The position numbers were made by a program, and so were the translations under genes. DNA of 64,000 bases from Nostoc punctiforme NIES-2108 (GTDB lineage Bacteria > Cyanobacteriota > Cyanobacteriia > Cyanobacteriales > Nostocaceae): contig LXQE01000162.1 in NCBI GenBank assembly GCA_003326195.1, positions 25,386 to 89,385 on the forward strand, written 5' to 3'. How positions within the stretch are numbered: the first letter of the stretch is position 1; the number at the start of each line of letters is the position of its first letter. Below are positions 16,181-24,104 of this stretch, piece by piece. The notes beneath the pieces were generated by a model. The model ran no database searches. It had not been told where the DNA came from and saw only the letters and a list, made by a program, of their open reading frames with translations.

Positions 16181-17260
16181 ATGGCTCGAAATAAAAAGAA
16201 ATCAGCCGGGTTTAAGTATGAGCATCCACTTGTCTCTAGATGCCCTATTTGTTGTATTATCCCACCTCACATGCTGGAAAATGTCGTGGTAAATGGCAAT
16301 CCTCAGCAGCGGAGTTGGGCTTTTCATACATTAAATGTTTCAGCACAACTTCGCGGACGCAGAGATGTCATAGGTACTGTCTCCTTTGCACCTTCACCGG
16401 GTGAGAAGCGCCGCACTATCTACGATGCCAAAAATGGACAGCAATTACCTGGCACATTGGTGCGTGCTGAAGGAGATCCACCAAGCAGTGATGTAGCAGT
16501 GAATGAGGCCTACGATGGTGCTGGTGCTACTTATGACTTATTTCATGAAATATTCGATCGCAATTCTATTGACGATAAAGGACTACGTTTAGACTCCACC
16601 GTGCATTATGGCGTTAAATATGACAATGCCTTTTGGAACGGCGACCAAATGGTTTATGGTGATGGCGACGGAGAAATGTTTCAGCGCTTCACAAAGTCAA
16701 TTGATGTGATTGGGCATGAGTTAGCTCATGGGATAACTCAGTATGAAGCGGGTTTACAGTATTATGGCGAACCAGGGGCACTAAATGAATCGTTTTCCGA
16801 TGTATTTGGTTCCTTGGTGAAACAAAAGTTCAAAAATCAGACTGCACAAGAGGCTGATTGGCTAATTGGCGAAGGTCTTTTAGTCCCGACTGTCAAAGGT
16901 ATTGCTCTCCGCTCAATGAAAGCACCAGGAACAGCATACGATGATTCGGTATTGGGTAAAGATCCGCAACCAGCCCATATTAAAGATAAATATACTGGTG
17001 ATGAAGATAACGCTGGGGTGCATATCAACTCAGGAATCCCTAACCATGCCTTTTATCTAGCGGCTATTGAGATTGGTGGGTATGCTTGGGAAAAAGCTGG
17101 CAAAATATGGTATATAGCTTTACGCGATCGCTTGCGTGCCAAAGCAGATTTTAAAAAAGCTGCCAACGTCACCATTCAAGTTGCTGGCGAACTCTACGGT
17201 AATGATAGTAATGAGCAAAAAGCTGTGCGAAATGCTTGGCAAAAGGTAGGAGTTATTTAA
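16181..17260 (+). CDS. Protealysin-type neutral metalloprotease (peptidase family M4)
   Basis: Thermolysin-like zinc endopeptidase of 359 residues. It lacks a signal peptide and has the short protealysin-type propeptide, with CCIIPPHMLENVV at about 24-36, instead of the long thermolysin propeptide. The zinc site is complete: HELAH at 179-183, third ligand Glu203 in NESFSDVFG, and the transition-state His in the GIPNHAFYLA region. It therefore probably acts inside the cell or leaves by a non-classical route. The ATG has an excellent ribosome binding site (aaaggag, 8 bp upstream). The next gene encodes its expected protein inhibitor, emfourin. A possible leader RNA precedes it. Confidence 0.9.
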   Translation: MARNKKKSAGFKYEHPLVSRCPICCIIPPHMLENVVVNGNPQQRSWAFHTLNVSAQLRGRRDVIGTVSFAPSPGEKRRTIYDAKNGQQLPGTLVRAEGDPPSSDVAVNEAYDGAGATYDLFHEIFDRNSIDDKGLRLDSTVHYGVKYDNAFWNGDQMVYGDGDGEMFQRFTKSIDVIGHELAHGITQYEAGLQYYGEPGALNESFSDVFGSLVKQKFKNQTAQEADWLIGEGLLVPTVKGIALRSMKAPGTAYDDSVLGKDPQPAHIKDKYTGDEDNAGVHINSGIPNHAFYLAAIEIGGYAWEKAGKIWYIALRDRLRAKADFKKAANVTIQVAGELYGNDSNEQKAVRNAWQKVGVI

Positions 17261-17354
17261 AGTTAGGAGTTAAGAGTGAGGAGTTAAGAATAAATAGTCA
17301 ATACCTTCTACTCAGTACTCAGGACTGATTAATCATATTGTTTGTTGTTGTTAA

Positions 17355-17384
17355 ACTGGGAGGTGAGAACTATAATCTCCCAGT
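17355..17384 (+). terminator. Intercistronic hairpin between protease and inhibitor genes
   Basis: A perfect 8-bp stem (actgggag / ctcccagt) with a 14-nt loop lies in the 167-bp gap before the emfourin gene. The tail is only weakly T-rich (cttagtatgtatt). It may attenuate or stabilise the two-gene transcript, setting the inhibitor-to-protease ratio. Confidence 0.45.
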
Positions 17385-17427
17385 CTTAGTATGTATTCCA
17401 ACTAAATAACACAACGGAGAGCAAAAA

Positions 17428-17727
17428 ATGCGAGTATCATTTGAACGCACGGGCGGCTTTGCTGGAATTAGCAAGAAGACAACCGTTGATACAGAAACTC
17501 TCCCGCCACATGAAGCTGCCACACTTCCCCAACTGGTGGAAGTTGCTGATTTATTTAGGCTACCGGAACTAATTACTTCGCCAAATCCTCAGAGCGATCG
17601 CTTTCAGTATAAGTTAACAGTGGAAGATAACGGTAAGCAGCATACGGTAACTGTCAGTGAAGCAGCATTGCCAGGAACCTTAAGACCCCTGATTGAATGG
17701 TTGCAAACAATGGCACAAAAAAGGTAA
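17428..17727 (+). CDS. Emfourin, proteinaceous inhibitor of M4 metalloproteases
   Basis: A 99-residue protein of the emfourin family, whose characterised member inhibits protealysin and is encoded next to it. Visible family features are the N-terminal strand with the RTGGFAGI segment (MRVSFERTGGFAGISK), the central LPQLVEVADLFRLPE helix, and a C-terminal half with YKLTVEDNGKQHTV and LRPLIEWLQ. No signal peptide, matching the unsecreted form of the partner protease. It starts 167 bp after the protease stop, preceded by cggagagc (RBS). The role as inhibitor of the neighbouring protease is inferred from family and context. Confidence 0.85.
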   Translation: MRVSFERTGGFAGISKKTTVDTETLPPHEAATLPQLVEVADLFRLPELITSPNPQSDRFQYKLTVEDNGKQHTVTVSEAALPGTLRPLIEWLQTMAQKR

Positions 17728-17807
17728 TTTGCTGAAAAACTTAAATTAAGGCTGACTTAACAATTCAAAATTCAAAAATAAATTCTAAATGGATTGTGGT
17801 GTGATGA

Positions 17808-18632
17808 ATGAATAAACCAATCAAGCGAGCTTTTTTAGACACCGAAGATGGACAAATTCTTTACCGTATTGGTGGCGAAGGAGAACCTTTATTATTATTG
17901 CATCAAAATCCCAGAAGCAGTGATGAATTTCGTGAGCTAATGTCTATCTTTGCTCAGACAAGGTGTGTTATTGCTATGGACTTTTTGGGATTAGGTGATT
18001 CTGATAAACCTCCAAGAATGTACTCTACCGAAGACTACGCAAAAACTGTGATTACCCTTTTGGAGGAATTAGGTATTTCCAGTATAAGCATCCTAGGAAA
18101 CCATACGGGTGCTTTTGTGGCAGGAGAAGTGGCGGCAGCATATCCTGAAAAAGTAGATAAACTTATATTATGTAATGCTTTTGGCTTCGATGAAGAAGGA
18201 AAAGCAGCTTTATTAAAAAGATTTAATGACGGGTTCAAAATAAAAGCAGATGGCTCCCACCTCACGGACAGATGGTTAGCCCGTGCCCAATATGTAGGCT
18301 CTCCAGAATTAAATCAACGTTGGGTTTTAGACGATTTAAAAAGCTTTGGCTATCCTTTATATGCGATTTGGGCTGTACAAGATTACTGTTTGAACGCGCC
18401 AACAAGATTTCAATTAATCAAATCTCCTACCTTGATTTTATGGGGAACTGAGGATATGAAAACCTTTGACAAGCTAGGTTTAGCCAAGGTGGAAAATAGA
18501 TATTTTGTTTCTAAAGCAATTTCTCATAGCAAGGTAGTTGAGATTGAAGGCGGAACTATCTGTATGATGAATCAAATGCCTGAAGAAATATCGCAGATAG
18601 TCATAGATTTTCTAGAAAGCTCAGATATTTAA
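17808..18632 (+). CDS. Alpha/beta-hydrolase-fold protein with atypical catalytic residues
   Basis: A 274-residue protein with a clear alpha/beta-hydrolase fold: LLLLHQNPRSSDEF oxyanion region, AMDFLGLGDSDKP and a nucleophile-elbow position at about 98-103. The elbow reads GNHTGA, with Thr where Ser is usual. The acid Asp is present in LILWGTEDM. Where the catalytic His is expected (normally GHF...), it reads GGTICMMNQMPEE. Both Ser and His are therefore replaced, so a standard serine esterase mechanism is unlikely. It may be a lyase-like or non-hydrolytic member. It starts a run of enzymes (17.8-23.4 kb) that look like one pathway; cupin gene 30 bp downstream. Confidence 0.8.
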   Translation: MNKPIKRAFLDTEDGQILYRIGGEGEPLLLLHQNPRSSDEFRELMSIFAQTRCVIAMDFLGLGDSDKPPRMYSTEDYAKTVITLLEELGISSISILGNHTGAFVAGEVAAAYPEKVDKLILCNAFGFDEEGKAALLKRFNDGFKIKADGSHLTDRWLARAQYVGSPELNQRWVLDDLKSFGYPLYAIWAVQDYCLNAPTRFQLIKSPTLILWGTEDMKTFDKLGLAKVENRYFVSKAISHSKVVEIEGGTICMMNQMPEEISQIVIDFLESSDI

Positions 18633-18662
18633 AATTTTAGATAGGTATTTGACAAAAAGATT

Positions 18663-19436
18663 ATGGCAAGAGATCATATTGAGTTTATTCAATCAGCAGA
18701 TGTCATCCAAAAAACTTGGCTTGTAGATGGTTTGCTGGAAGGTGGACTGACACGTATCTTGAGTTTTGATACTGAAACTGGTGCGTCTACAGAATTAATT
18801 GAGTGGACACAAAACTGGGAGAATAGTTCAGGTTATTTCAATTGCGATGTGGAAATCTTTGTCCTTAGTGGAGAAATACGAATTGGGCAACTTCGCCTCG
18901 GACGCTACACTTATGCCTTTATTCCTGAAGGTGTCTGTATTGAAGCATGGAATATTAGCGAAAATACTAGAGCTTTGTGGATGCCTGAGCGCCATCCTAG
19001 CTTTACGAAATCACTGAATGATGTACCAGAAGCAAAAAGAGAATTATATATACCCTCGTACAGTTCAGAATTGATTCCTTGGTCTGCTACTATCACCCCC
19101 GGCTTTCCCCCAGGAGCAATGAGAAAAACTTTACGGAAGGGGCTAGACGGTGGAAGAAGCACTTGGCTTTTAGGGTGTTTACCGCAGTTCGTCGAACCTT
19201 TTGCAGAGTATCATCCCATTCCCGAAGAGGAATTTGTCCTCCAAGGCAGCCTCACCACACAGGCTGGTCACATGACTCCAGGCTGTTACTTTTGGCGACC
19301 GCCATTGATTTCACACGCCCCAGCATACACAGAAACCGGATACTTTGCTTTAGTACGAGGAGGGAACCCCCATCTTTCTTACCATGCCTGGGAACCGCCA
19401 TTACATACATACTATCCTTGGGATTGGAATAAATAG
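18663..19436 (+). CDS. Double-cupin protein, DUF4437-like
   Basis: A 257-residue protein with two similar beta-rich halves. The first runs to about 110 (YFNCDVEIFVLSGEIRIGQL, then GRYTYAFIPEGV); the second is at about 160-250 (YHPIPEEEFVLQGSLTTQ, then PGCYFWRPPLISHAP). Each half has the paired cupin motif pattern, but metal-binding His residues are sparse, so it may be an enzyme with altered chemistry or a sensor. The DUF4437 assignment is from memory of the N-terminus (HIEFIQSADV). It follows the atypical hydrolase by 30 bp and is convergent with the hydantoinase gene, suggesting a shared operon with the hydrolase. Confidence 0.65.
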   Translation: MARDHIEFIQSADVIQKTWLVDGLLEGGLTRILSFDTETGASTELIEWTQNWENSSGYFNCDVEIFVLSGEIRIGQLRLGRYTYAFIPEGVCIEAWNISENTRALWMPERHPSFTKSLNDVPEAKRELYIPSYSSELIPWSATITPGFPPGAMRKTLRKGLDGGRSTWLLGCLPQFVEPFAEYHPIPEEEFVLQGSLTTQAGHMTPGCYFWRPPLISHAPAYTETGYFALVRGGNPHLSYHAWEPPLHTYYPWDWNK

Positions 19437-19505
19437 ATGCTGAACTTATAGAATAATTTTGTCTCTACTTTAAACTTGCAAATACTTTCATGTAGAGGGA
19501 ATTAT

Positions 19506-20993
19506 TCAAGGCTGGGAGCGTTTCAAATAACGCCCAATGGGTGAACCTAAAACCTGCCCATTGTTATAAATAAGATTTCCACGCACAAAGGTACTCTTTA
19601 CCCTCCCAGTTAACTCCACTCCTTCAAATGGTGTATAACCTTGTTGTGACTCCGACTCAGCAGCACGTACCACAAAGGTTTCATTGGGGTCTAACAGCAC
19701 CAAGTCAGCATCATAACCAATAGCAATATCACCTTTTTCTAACAACCCAAAGCGCCGCGATGGGTTCCAAGATAGCAATTTAGCCATCTGGCTGTAAGAC
19801 ATTCCCCGCTTGCTACCTTCACTAAATACACCAGAAAGTAAATATTCTGTACCGCCAAAACCAGACTTTGCTAACCAAATATTATTCGGGTCTTTAACAT
19901 TTCTTTTTTGTTCAGCAGAACAGCAAGCGTGGTCGCTAACTATCCAATCTACTTGATTGTTTAATACTGCTTGCCACAAGTATTCCACATCAGCGCGAGG
20001 ACGGATAGGAGGGTTAACTTTTGCCCAAATACCATTAGGAGTATCGACATCTAATAGCAAATGTCCAACAGTAACTTCTCGCCGAAAATTAATATGGGGA
20101 AAAGCAGTTTGCATTGTCAAAGCTGCTTCCATTGCTTTACGCGAACTCAGGTGCAACAAATTTATATTTACACAGTTAGTTTCATTAGCCAAATAAGAAG
20201 CAATACAAATTGCTAAACCTTCAGAATGAGGCGGACGCGCTGCACTGTAAGCGTGTAATCCGCTCAGACTAGAATCATTTTCAACTATTTTGGTATAAGC
20301 GTTGAGAATTTCTGCAACTTCACAGTGCAAACTCAAGCTGATAGTATCTCGTGCTTCTGGATGTTTTTCCATCAAGCGAGTTAGACCACGCATAATAAAT
20401 TCAAAATGGGCAAAGTCGTATCTTTCCTCTTTGTTAATCATCAAAAAGAGGTTTTGCTGGTCTGATAAACCATGCAACCCATAGCCGCCATAAAACATGA
20501 AAATTTTAAACGAAGATATACCGTATTCCTCAAACAATAAAGGTATTTCGTCGATATGCTGGCTAGCTATAGGTGCGATGTGATAGGCGTAATCTACAAA
20601 AAAATTACCTGCGGATAATGCCAAAACCTCTGGAAAAAAATCGCGGTAGGAGCCGCCTTTGTTGAGATAATACTGTCCTGTACGGATGTAATTTAAGCTG
20701 GTAGTCACGCCTCCCATTGCGGCTGCTTTGGTTTCAGTTACAGCATCTTTGTCCAGAGGTTGATAGATACCGACGTGCATGTGGGCATCCACGACTCCAG
20801 GAAAGCCTAGCAGGTTTTTGCCATCAAATACCTCTTTGCCTGTGTCTGGGCTAATATTAGAGGCAATCTGAGCAAATTTTCCATCCTTAATGCCTAAGTC
20901 AAGTAGTTCGATTACATCCTGATGAGGACGAACTACCCGCACATTTTTGATAATTTGATCTAATACGGGAGTTACAGACACAGTAGACCTCAC
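19506..20993 (-). CDS. Hydantoinase/dihydropyrimidinase-family amidohydrolase
   Basis: Cyclic-amide hydrolase of the TIM-barrel amidohydrolase superfamily. The 495-residue protein has GVVDAHMHVG at about 60-69 (HxH metal ligands), SSFKIFMFYGG with the Lys that is carbamylated, and LSLHCEVAE and INLLHLSS with the later His ligands. WIVSDHACC provides the catalytic Asp. A beta-sandwich tail carries ADLVLLDPNETF. All metal ligands are present, so it should be active. The substrate could be a hydantoin, dihydropyrimidine, allantoin-like or other cyclic amide; the context does not decide. It is convergent with the cupin gene and divergent from the hydroxylase-like gene, and probably belongs to the same pathway. 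Confidence 0.82.
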   Translation of the reverse strand: MRSTVSVTPVLDQIIKNVRVVRPHQDVIELLDLGIKDGKFAQIASNISPDTGKEVFDGKNLLGFPGVVDAHMHVGIYQPLDKDAVTETKAAAMGGVTTSLNYIRTGQYYLNKGGSYRDFFPEVLALSAGNFFVDYAYHIAPIASQHIDEIPLLFEEYGISSFKIFMFYGGYGLHGLSDQQNLFLMINKEERYDFAHFEFIMRGLTRLMEKHPEARDTISLSLHCEVAEILNAYTKIVENDSSLSGLHAYSAARPPHSEGLAICIASYLANETNCVNINLLHLSSRKAMEAALTMQTAFPHINFRREVTVGHLLLDVDTPNGIWAKVNPPIRPRADVEYLWQAVLNNQVDWIVSDHACCSAEQKRNVKDPNNIWLAKSGFGGTEYLLSGVFSEGSKRGMSYSQMAKLLSWNPSRRFGLLEKGDIAIGYDADLVLLDPNETFVVRAAESESQQGYTPFEGVELTGRVKSTFVRGNLIYNNGQVLGSPIGRYLKRSQP

Positions 20994-20999
20994 ACTAAT

Positions 21000-21064
21000 A
21001 GGACTTACGCACGAGTGAATTACGGAATAAGGAACCGCAGAGGCGCAGAGGACACAGAGGAATG
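21000..21064. repeat. Fragment of a dispersed Nostoc-type repeat
   Basis: The sequence aggacttacgcacgagtg followed by gaaccgcagaggcgcagagg and cacagagg resembles an intergenic repeat I know from many Nostocales genomes. The identification is from memory; only one copy lies in this window. Confidence 0.5.
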
Positions 21065-21093
21065 AGAGTTTGAGAGATATTTTGCTTCAGTTT

Positions 21094-21114
21094 TGACTAA
21101 AATAAGTTTAGTCA
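21094..21114. promoter_or_regulatory. Palindromic operator candidate upstream of the hydroxylase-like gene
   Basis: A perfect 8-bp inverted repeat, tgactaaa and tttagtca with a 5-bp spacer, sits about 87 bp before ATG 21201 in the gap between two divergent genes. It could be a regulator site controlling one or both. No regulator gene lies in the cluster. Confidence 0.45.
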
Positions 21115-21200
21115 GGAATTCTAAGATCGAATCGGGGCGGAGCCTAAATCACATTATTATATAACGGTTTTTTATGAAATTATCTTCAGGGGAAAAGACA

Positions 21201-21998
21201 ATGGAAAGTTTTAATGAGTATCATATAGACGCAAAGGGGTTTACTTTTCTCAAAAGTTTTCAAGATAACTGGCAAGTGATTAGAGATGAGTTTACAACCT
21301 TTATTAATAATGCCTCTAATGAGGAGTTAAAATTTACTTACGATGTTCTTGGCCCGAAAAGCCAAACCATTAAAACTAAGGGAAAGTCGAAATACAGTGC
21401 TTTTGGTATCTTGTTTCAAGGTGTGTTTATTGAAAAATATATTCAGGCGCATCAAATAAAATATCCTGATTATGGGCCAGATGAAGCATCAAAAAAAGCA
21501 CTTGTATTAAGAGAGAAATATTTTCCGAATTTAGCCAATGTGATAAAAGATGTGAACCTGATTGAGGATGATATCATCAGAAATGTGTATTATGGTACAT
21601 TTCATCCAGGCTTAGATATCAAGCTGCATATAAATTATAACCCTCATACAAATCGTGGCTATTTAGGATTAATTGTACCAGAGGGAGATGTGGCTATGAA
21701 AATATGTCACGAACAACTTTATTGGCATGAAGGAAAATTCCTAGTTTTAGATCATAGCTATCCCCACTGCCCGCATAATTACACCAATTATGATAGGACT
21801 GTTTTGGTTGTAGACTTTTTTAAACCGGATAAGCCTAGAGATGAAGCGATCCAATTTGAGAAAGAGCAAGTCACACAACGGATGCAAGATAATCCTTACA
21901 GTTTAGGTGTTTTTGGTAAAAGCGATAAAGCTAAAGAAGAAGATTTTATCAAGTATGGTTTAGCTCATCAATTAGAGTGGGATAAAGCCTTGATTTAG
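21201..21998 (+). CDS. Aspartyl/asparaginyl beta-hydroxylase-like dioxygenase
   Basis: Fe(II)/2-oxoglutarate-dependent hydroxylase family. In the 265-residue protein the second half carries the signature. VYYGTFHPGLDIKLHINY leads into NRGYLGLIVPEG. A later HSYPHCPHNYTNYDRTVLVVDFF, of the form D/H-x(n)-H-x-R-x-V-L-x-V-D, supplies the iron and 2-oxoglutarate ligands. I choose ATG 21201 (MESFNEYHID) over ATG 21174 because aggggaaaag lies directly before it. The next gene starts 2 bp after its stop, so translation is probably coupled. Such enzymes hydroxylate free amino acids or peptidyl intermediates in natural-product routes; the substrate is unknown. Confidence 0.75.
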   Translation: MESFNEYHIDAKGFTFLKSFQDNWQVIRDEFTTFINNASNEELKFTYDVLGPKSQTIKTKGKSKYSAFGILFQGVFIEKYIQAHQIKYPDYGPDEASKKALVLREKYFPNLANVIKDVNLIEDDIIRNVYYGTFHPGLDIKLHINYNPHTNRGYLGLIVPEGDVAMKICHEQLYWHEGKFLVLDHSYPHCPHNYTNYDRTVLVVDFFKPDKPRDEAIQFEKEQVTQRMQDNPYSLGVFGKSDKAKEEDFIKYGLAHQLEWDKALI

Positions 21999-22000
21999 AA

Positions 22001-23008
22001 ATGAACGTAACAACCTACAGAAAGTTAATAGCAAAGCAACTTCATCAAGATTTTAAATCTGCGATTGAAATTGTCGAAATTCCTCTTTCCAAACCTGCTG
22101 CTAGTGAACTTGTAATCCAAAACAAATTTGCTGGCGTTAACGGTGGCTTTGACACCTTGCTTTGTCGTGGTGACGTTCCATATATTAACTTAATTCCTCC
22201 CTTTGATTTGGGTGTGGAAGCTGTGGGGAAAGTTACCGCTATAGGTGAAAATGTCAAAGATTTTCAAATTGGTGATGCTGTCATAACTATGGCACGTGGC
22301 GGTGGTTATCGAGAATATCAGGTTATCGATGCAAACTTAGCGGTGAAGGTGCGTGAAGCAACACCAGAGTTGCTAACACTAATGCCTACAGGTGTATCAG
22401 CTTTGGTGGCACTGGAACAAGTGGGGGAGATGAAAAGTAATGAAGTGGTTTTAGTGACAGCAGCGGCAGGGGGAACCGGTCATATTGCGGTACAGTTGGC
22501 AAAATTAGCTGGTAATCATGTCATTGGTACTTGTAGTTCTGAGGCGAAGGCAAAATTACTGAGAGAATTAGGGTGCGATCGCATTATCAACTATCGCACA
22601 GAAAACCTCAATCAAGTCCTCAAGCAAGAATACCCTAATGGCATTAATTTAATTTTCGACTGTGTAGGTAAAACCGTATTTGATACCTGCGTTGATAACT
22701 TGGCAGTGCGGGGACGCTTAGTTGTAGTTGGTTTTATCTCCGAATACGCAAAAAATGTAGAACAAATTACACAACCCCGCCTTTATCACCAGCTATTTTG
22801 GAAAGCTGCTTCTGTGAGAGGCTTTCTCATGCCTCATTATAAAGAATATATGGCAGAGGCACGCGATCGCCTCTTAAACCTCTTCTACACAAACAAACTT
22901 AAAGTTGCTGTTGACCCAACACAGTTTCAAGGCATAGAATCAATACCCGACGCTGTAGAATATCTCCTCAGTGGTCAGAATTGTGGCAAAGTGGTAGTGA
23001 GATTTTAA
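22001..23008 (+). CDS. MDR-superfamily NADPH:quinone oxidoreductase-like enzyme
   Basis: Zinc-independent medium-chain reductase, probably reducing an enone or quinone with NADPH. The 335-residue protein has an N-terminal GroES-like domain (NKFAGVNGGFDTLLCRGD, then FDLGVEAVGKVTAIG) and the quinone-reductase Rossmann motif AAAGGTGHIAVQLAKLAG near 155-172. C-terminal segments resemble prostaglandin-reductase-3-type enzymes. Structural and catalytic zinc Cys clusters are absent. Its ATG is 2 bp after the hydroxylase-like gene stop, so the two are one translational unit and likely act on the same metabolite. A SnoaL-like gene follows 38 bp on. Confidence 0.85.
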   Translation: MNVTTYRKLIAKQLHQDFKSAIEIVEIPLSKPAASELVIQNKFAGVNGGFDTLLCRGDVPYINLIPPFDLGVEAVGKVTAIGENVKDFQIGDAVITMARGGGYREYQVIDANLAVKVREATPELLTLMPTGVSALVALEQVGEMKSNEVVLVTAAAGGTGHIAVQLAKLAGNHVIGTCSSEAKAKLLRELGCDRIINYRTENLNQVLKQEYPNGINLIFDCVGKTVFDTCVDNLAVRGRLVVVGFISEYAKNVEQITQPRLYHQLFWKAASVRGFLMPHYKEYMAEARDRLLNLFYTNKLKVAVDPTQFQGIESIPDAVEYLLSGQNCGKVVVRF

Positions 23009-23046
23009 GCAACACGGTATTAGTTTATATCCAGGCGAGGATAAAA

Positions 23047-23445
23047 ATGACACAAGATTCAGAAAATACTTTAAAAGTTGCTCAACAGGCATTTGAGGGT
23101 CTAACGCATGGTATGGCAACAGGAGAGTGGGAAACATTGTTAGATATGCTCACAGAAGATTTCACCCTTTGGTTTCCAATGGCAAAATTCCACGGTTTAA
23201 ACGTGGGAAAAGAGCGAGCTAGAGAATTTTTCGAGTACGTTTCTGAATCCTTTAGTCCTGGGTTGAAGCTGACTGGTCTAGACCGTGTTACCAGTAATGA
23301 AACGACTGTTGTCTTTGAGTTTCGGGACGAGGGTCTTTTATTCGGACAGCCTTACAAAAATCGGGTAGCAGTTTCTTTTGATGTACGTGGAGACAAAATT
23401 TGTGGCTATAGAGAATACTTTGGTAGTGATGGTAAATCGTATTAA
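23047..23445 (+). CDS. SnoaL/NTF2-like small-molecule-binding protein
   Basis: A 132-residue alpha+beta-cone protein. An N-terminal helix pair with GLTHGMATGEWETLLDMLTE is followed by DFTLWFPMAKFHG, a helix, and a curved sheet (TTVVFEFRDEGLLFGQPY). Members act as cyclases, isomerases or binding proteins in small-molecule metabolism. I start at ATG 23047 (MTQDSEN) with aggcgagga upstream, because the longer open frame overlaps the preceding gene and adds no domain. It is the last gene of the coupled set beginning at 21201, after which tandem repeats begin. Confidence 0.8.
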   Translation: MTQDSENTLKVAQQAFEGLTHGMATGEWETLLDMLTEDFTLWFPMAKFHGLNVGKERAREFFEYVSESFSPGLKLTGLDRVTSNETTVVFEFRDEGLLFGQPYKNRVAVSFDVRGDKICGYREYFGSDGKSY

Positions 23446-23449
23446 ATAA

Positions 23450-23496
23450 TTCATAATTCGTAATTATGAATTATGAATTATGAATTATGAATTATT
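23450..23496. repeat. Heptamer tandem repeat (ttatgaa)
   Basis: About five 7-bp units (ttatgaa) preceded by a diverged inverted copy (tcataattcgtaat) fill the gap between two convergent genes. Confidence 0.85.
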
Positions 23497-23509
23497 TAAT
23501 TTAGTTTTG

Positions 23510-23995
23510 TTAGTTACTCTCAGGGTTGAGTTCGTTGATTTCTCTGCACTTAGCCTCTGCGGCTTGATATGCTGCCAGATAGTCTTGACCACCCAACATT
23601 ACATCACCGTAATATTCATAAGGTGGATCGCCATAAATTGGCAACGGATCATCTTCTGGATAATCTTCTTTTGATTCTTCAAGGATGGCTTTCAGTTTTT
23701 TAACAGTCAGACTATGTGCTGCAAAATACCAGATTTCTTGGGGATTTTTGTTCAGGTAAGGTAATGTGGGATCGATAATGCGGACATTGGAGGCGTCGTC
23801 TAGCTCAATCCAACTGTGTTCAATAGGTCTGTATGGCTTCCCAGCAAAAGCTAAAAATCCCTGAATATACCTTGCTCCCTCAGTGGATAATGCTGCTTTA
23901 TAAGCATTATCAAATGGAGTGCTAGCTTTGCTGTTTATCTGTTCAGCAATTTTGATTGACAGCGTTTCATCCAATAGTTTGTTCATCAATAGCAA
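23510..23995 (-). CDS. Conserved hypothetical protein with HSWIELD...IIDPT motif
   Basis: A 161-residue soluble acidic protein that I do not recognise by name. The central segment HSWIELDDASNVRIIDPTLP resembles a pattern in transglutaminase-like or other cysteine-protease-fold proteins of unknown function (His, Trp and Asp spaced this way). No obvious nucleophilic Cys precedes it, so no activity is claimed. The C-terminal third is Glu/Asp/Tyr-rich. It is convergent with the SnoaL-like gene and precedes the hybrid kinase gene on the same strand by about 110 bp (downstream of it). Confidence 0.6.
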   Translation of the reverse strand: MLLMNKLLDETLSIKIAEQINSKASTPFDNAYKAALSTEGARYIQGFLAFAGKPYRPIEHSWIELDDASNVRIIDPTLPYLNKNPQEIWYFAAHSLTVKKLKAILEESKEDYPEDDPLPIYGDPPYEYYGDVMLGGQDYLAAYQAAEAKCREINELNPESN

Positions 23996-24070
23996 GGATT
24001 AGAGCAGCCATGAAAACATCTTACCACTGCTACTTACCATTTTGCTTGGGTATTGAGTATTGGTTATTCA

Positions 24071-24101
24071 CTAATGACTAATGACTAATGACTGATGACA
24101 A
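24071..24101. repeat. Heptamer tandem repeat (ctaatga)
   Basis: Four consecutive 7-bp units (ctaatga, diverging to ctgatga) lie just beyond the 3' end of the hybrid kinase gene. Confidence 0.8.
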
Positions 24102-24104
24102 ACT

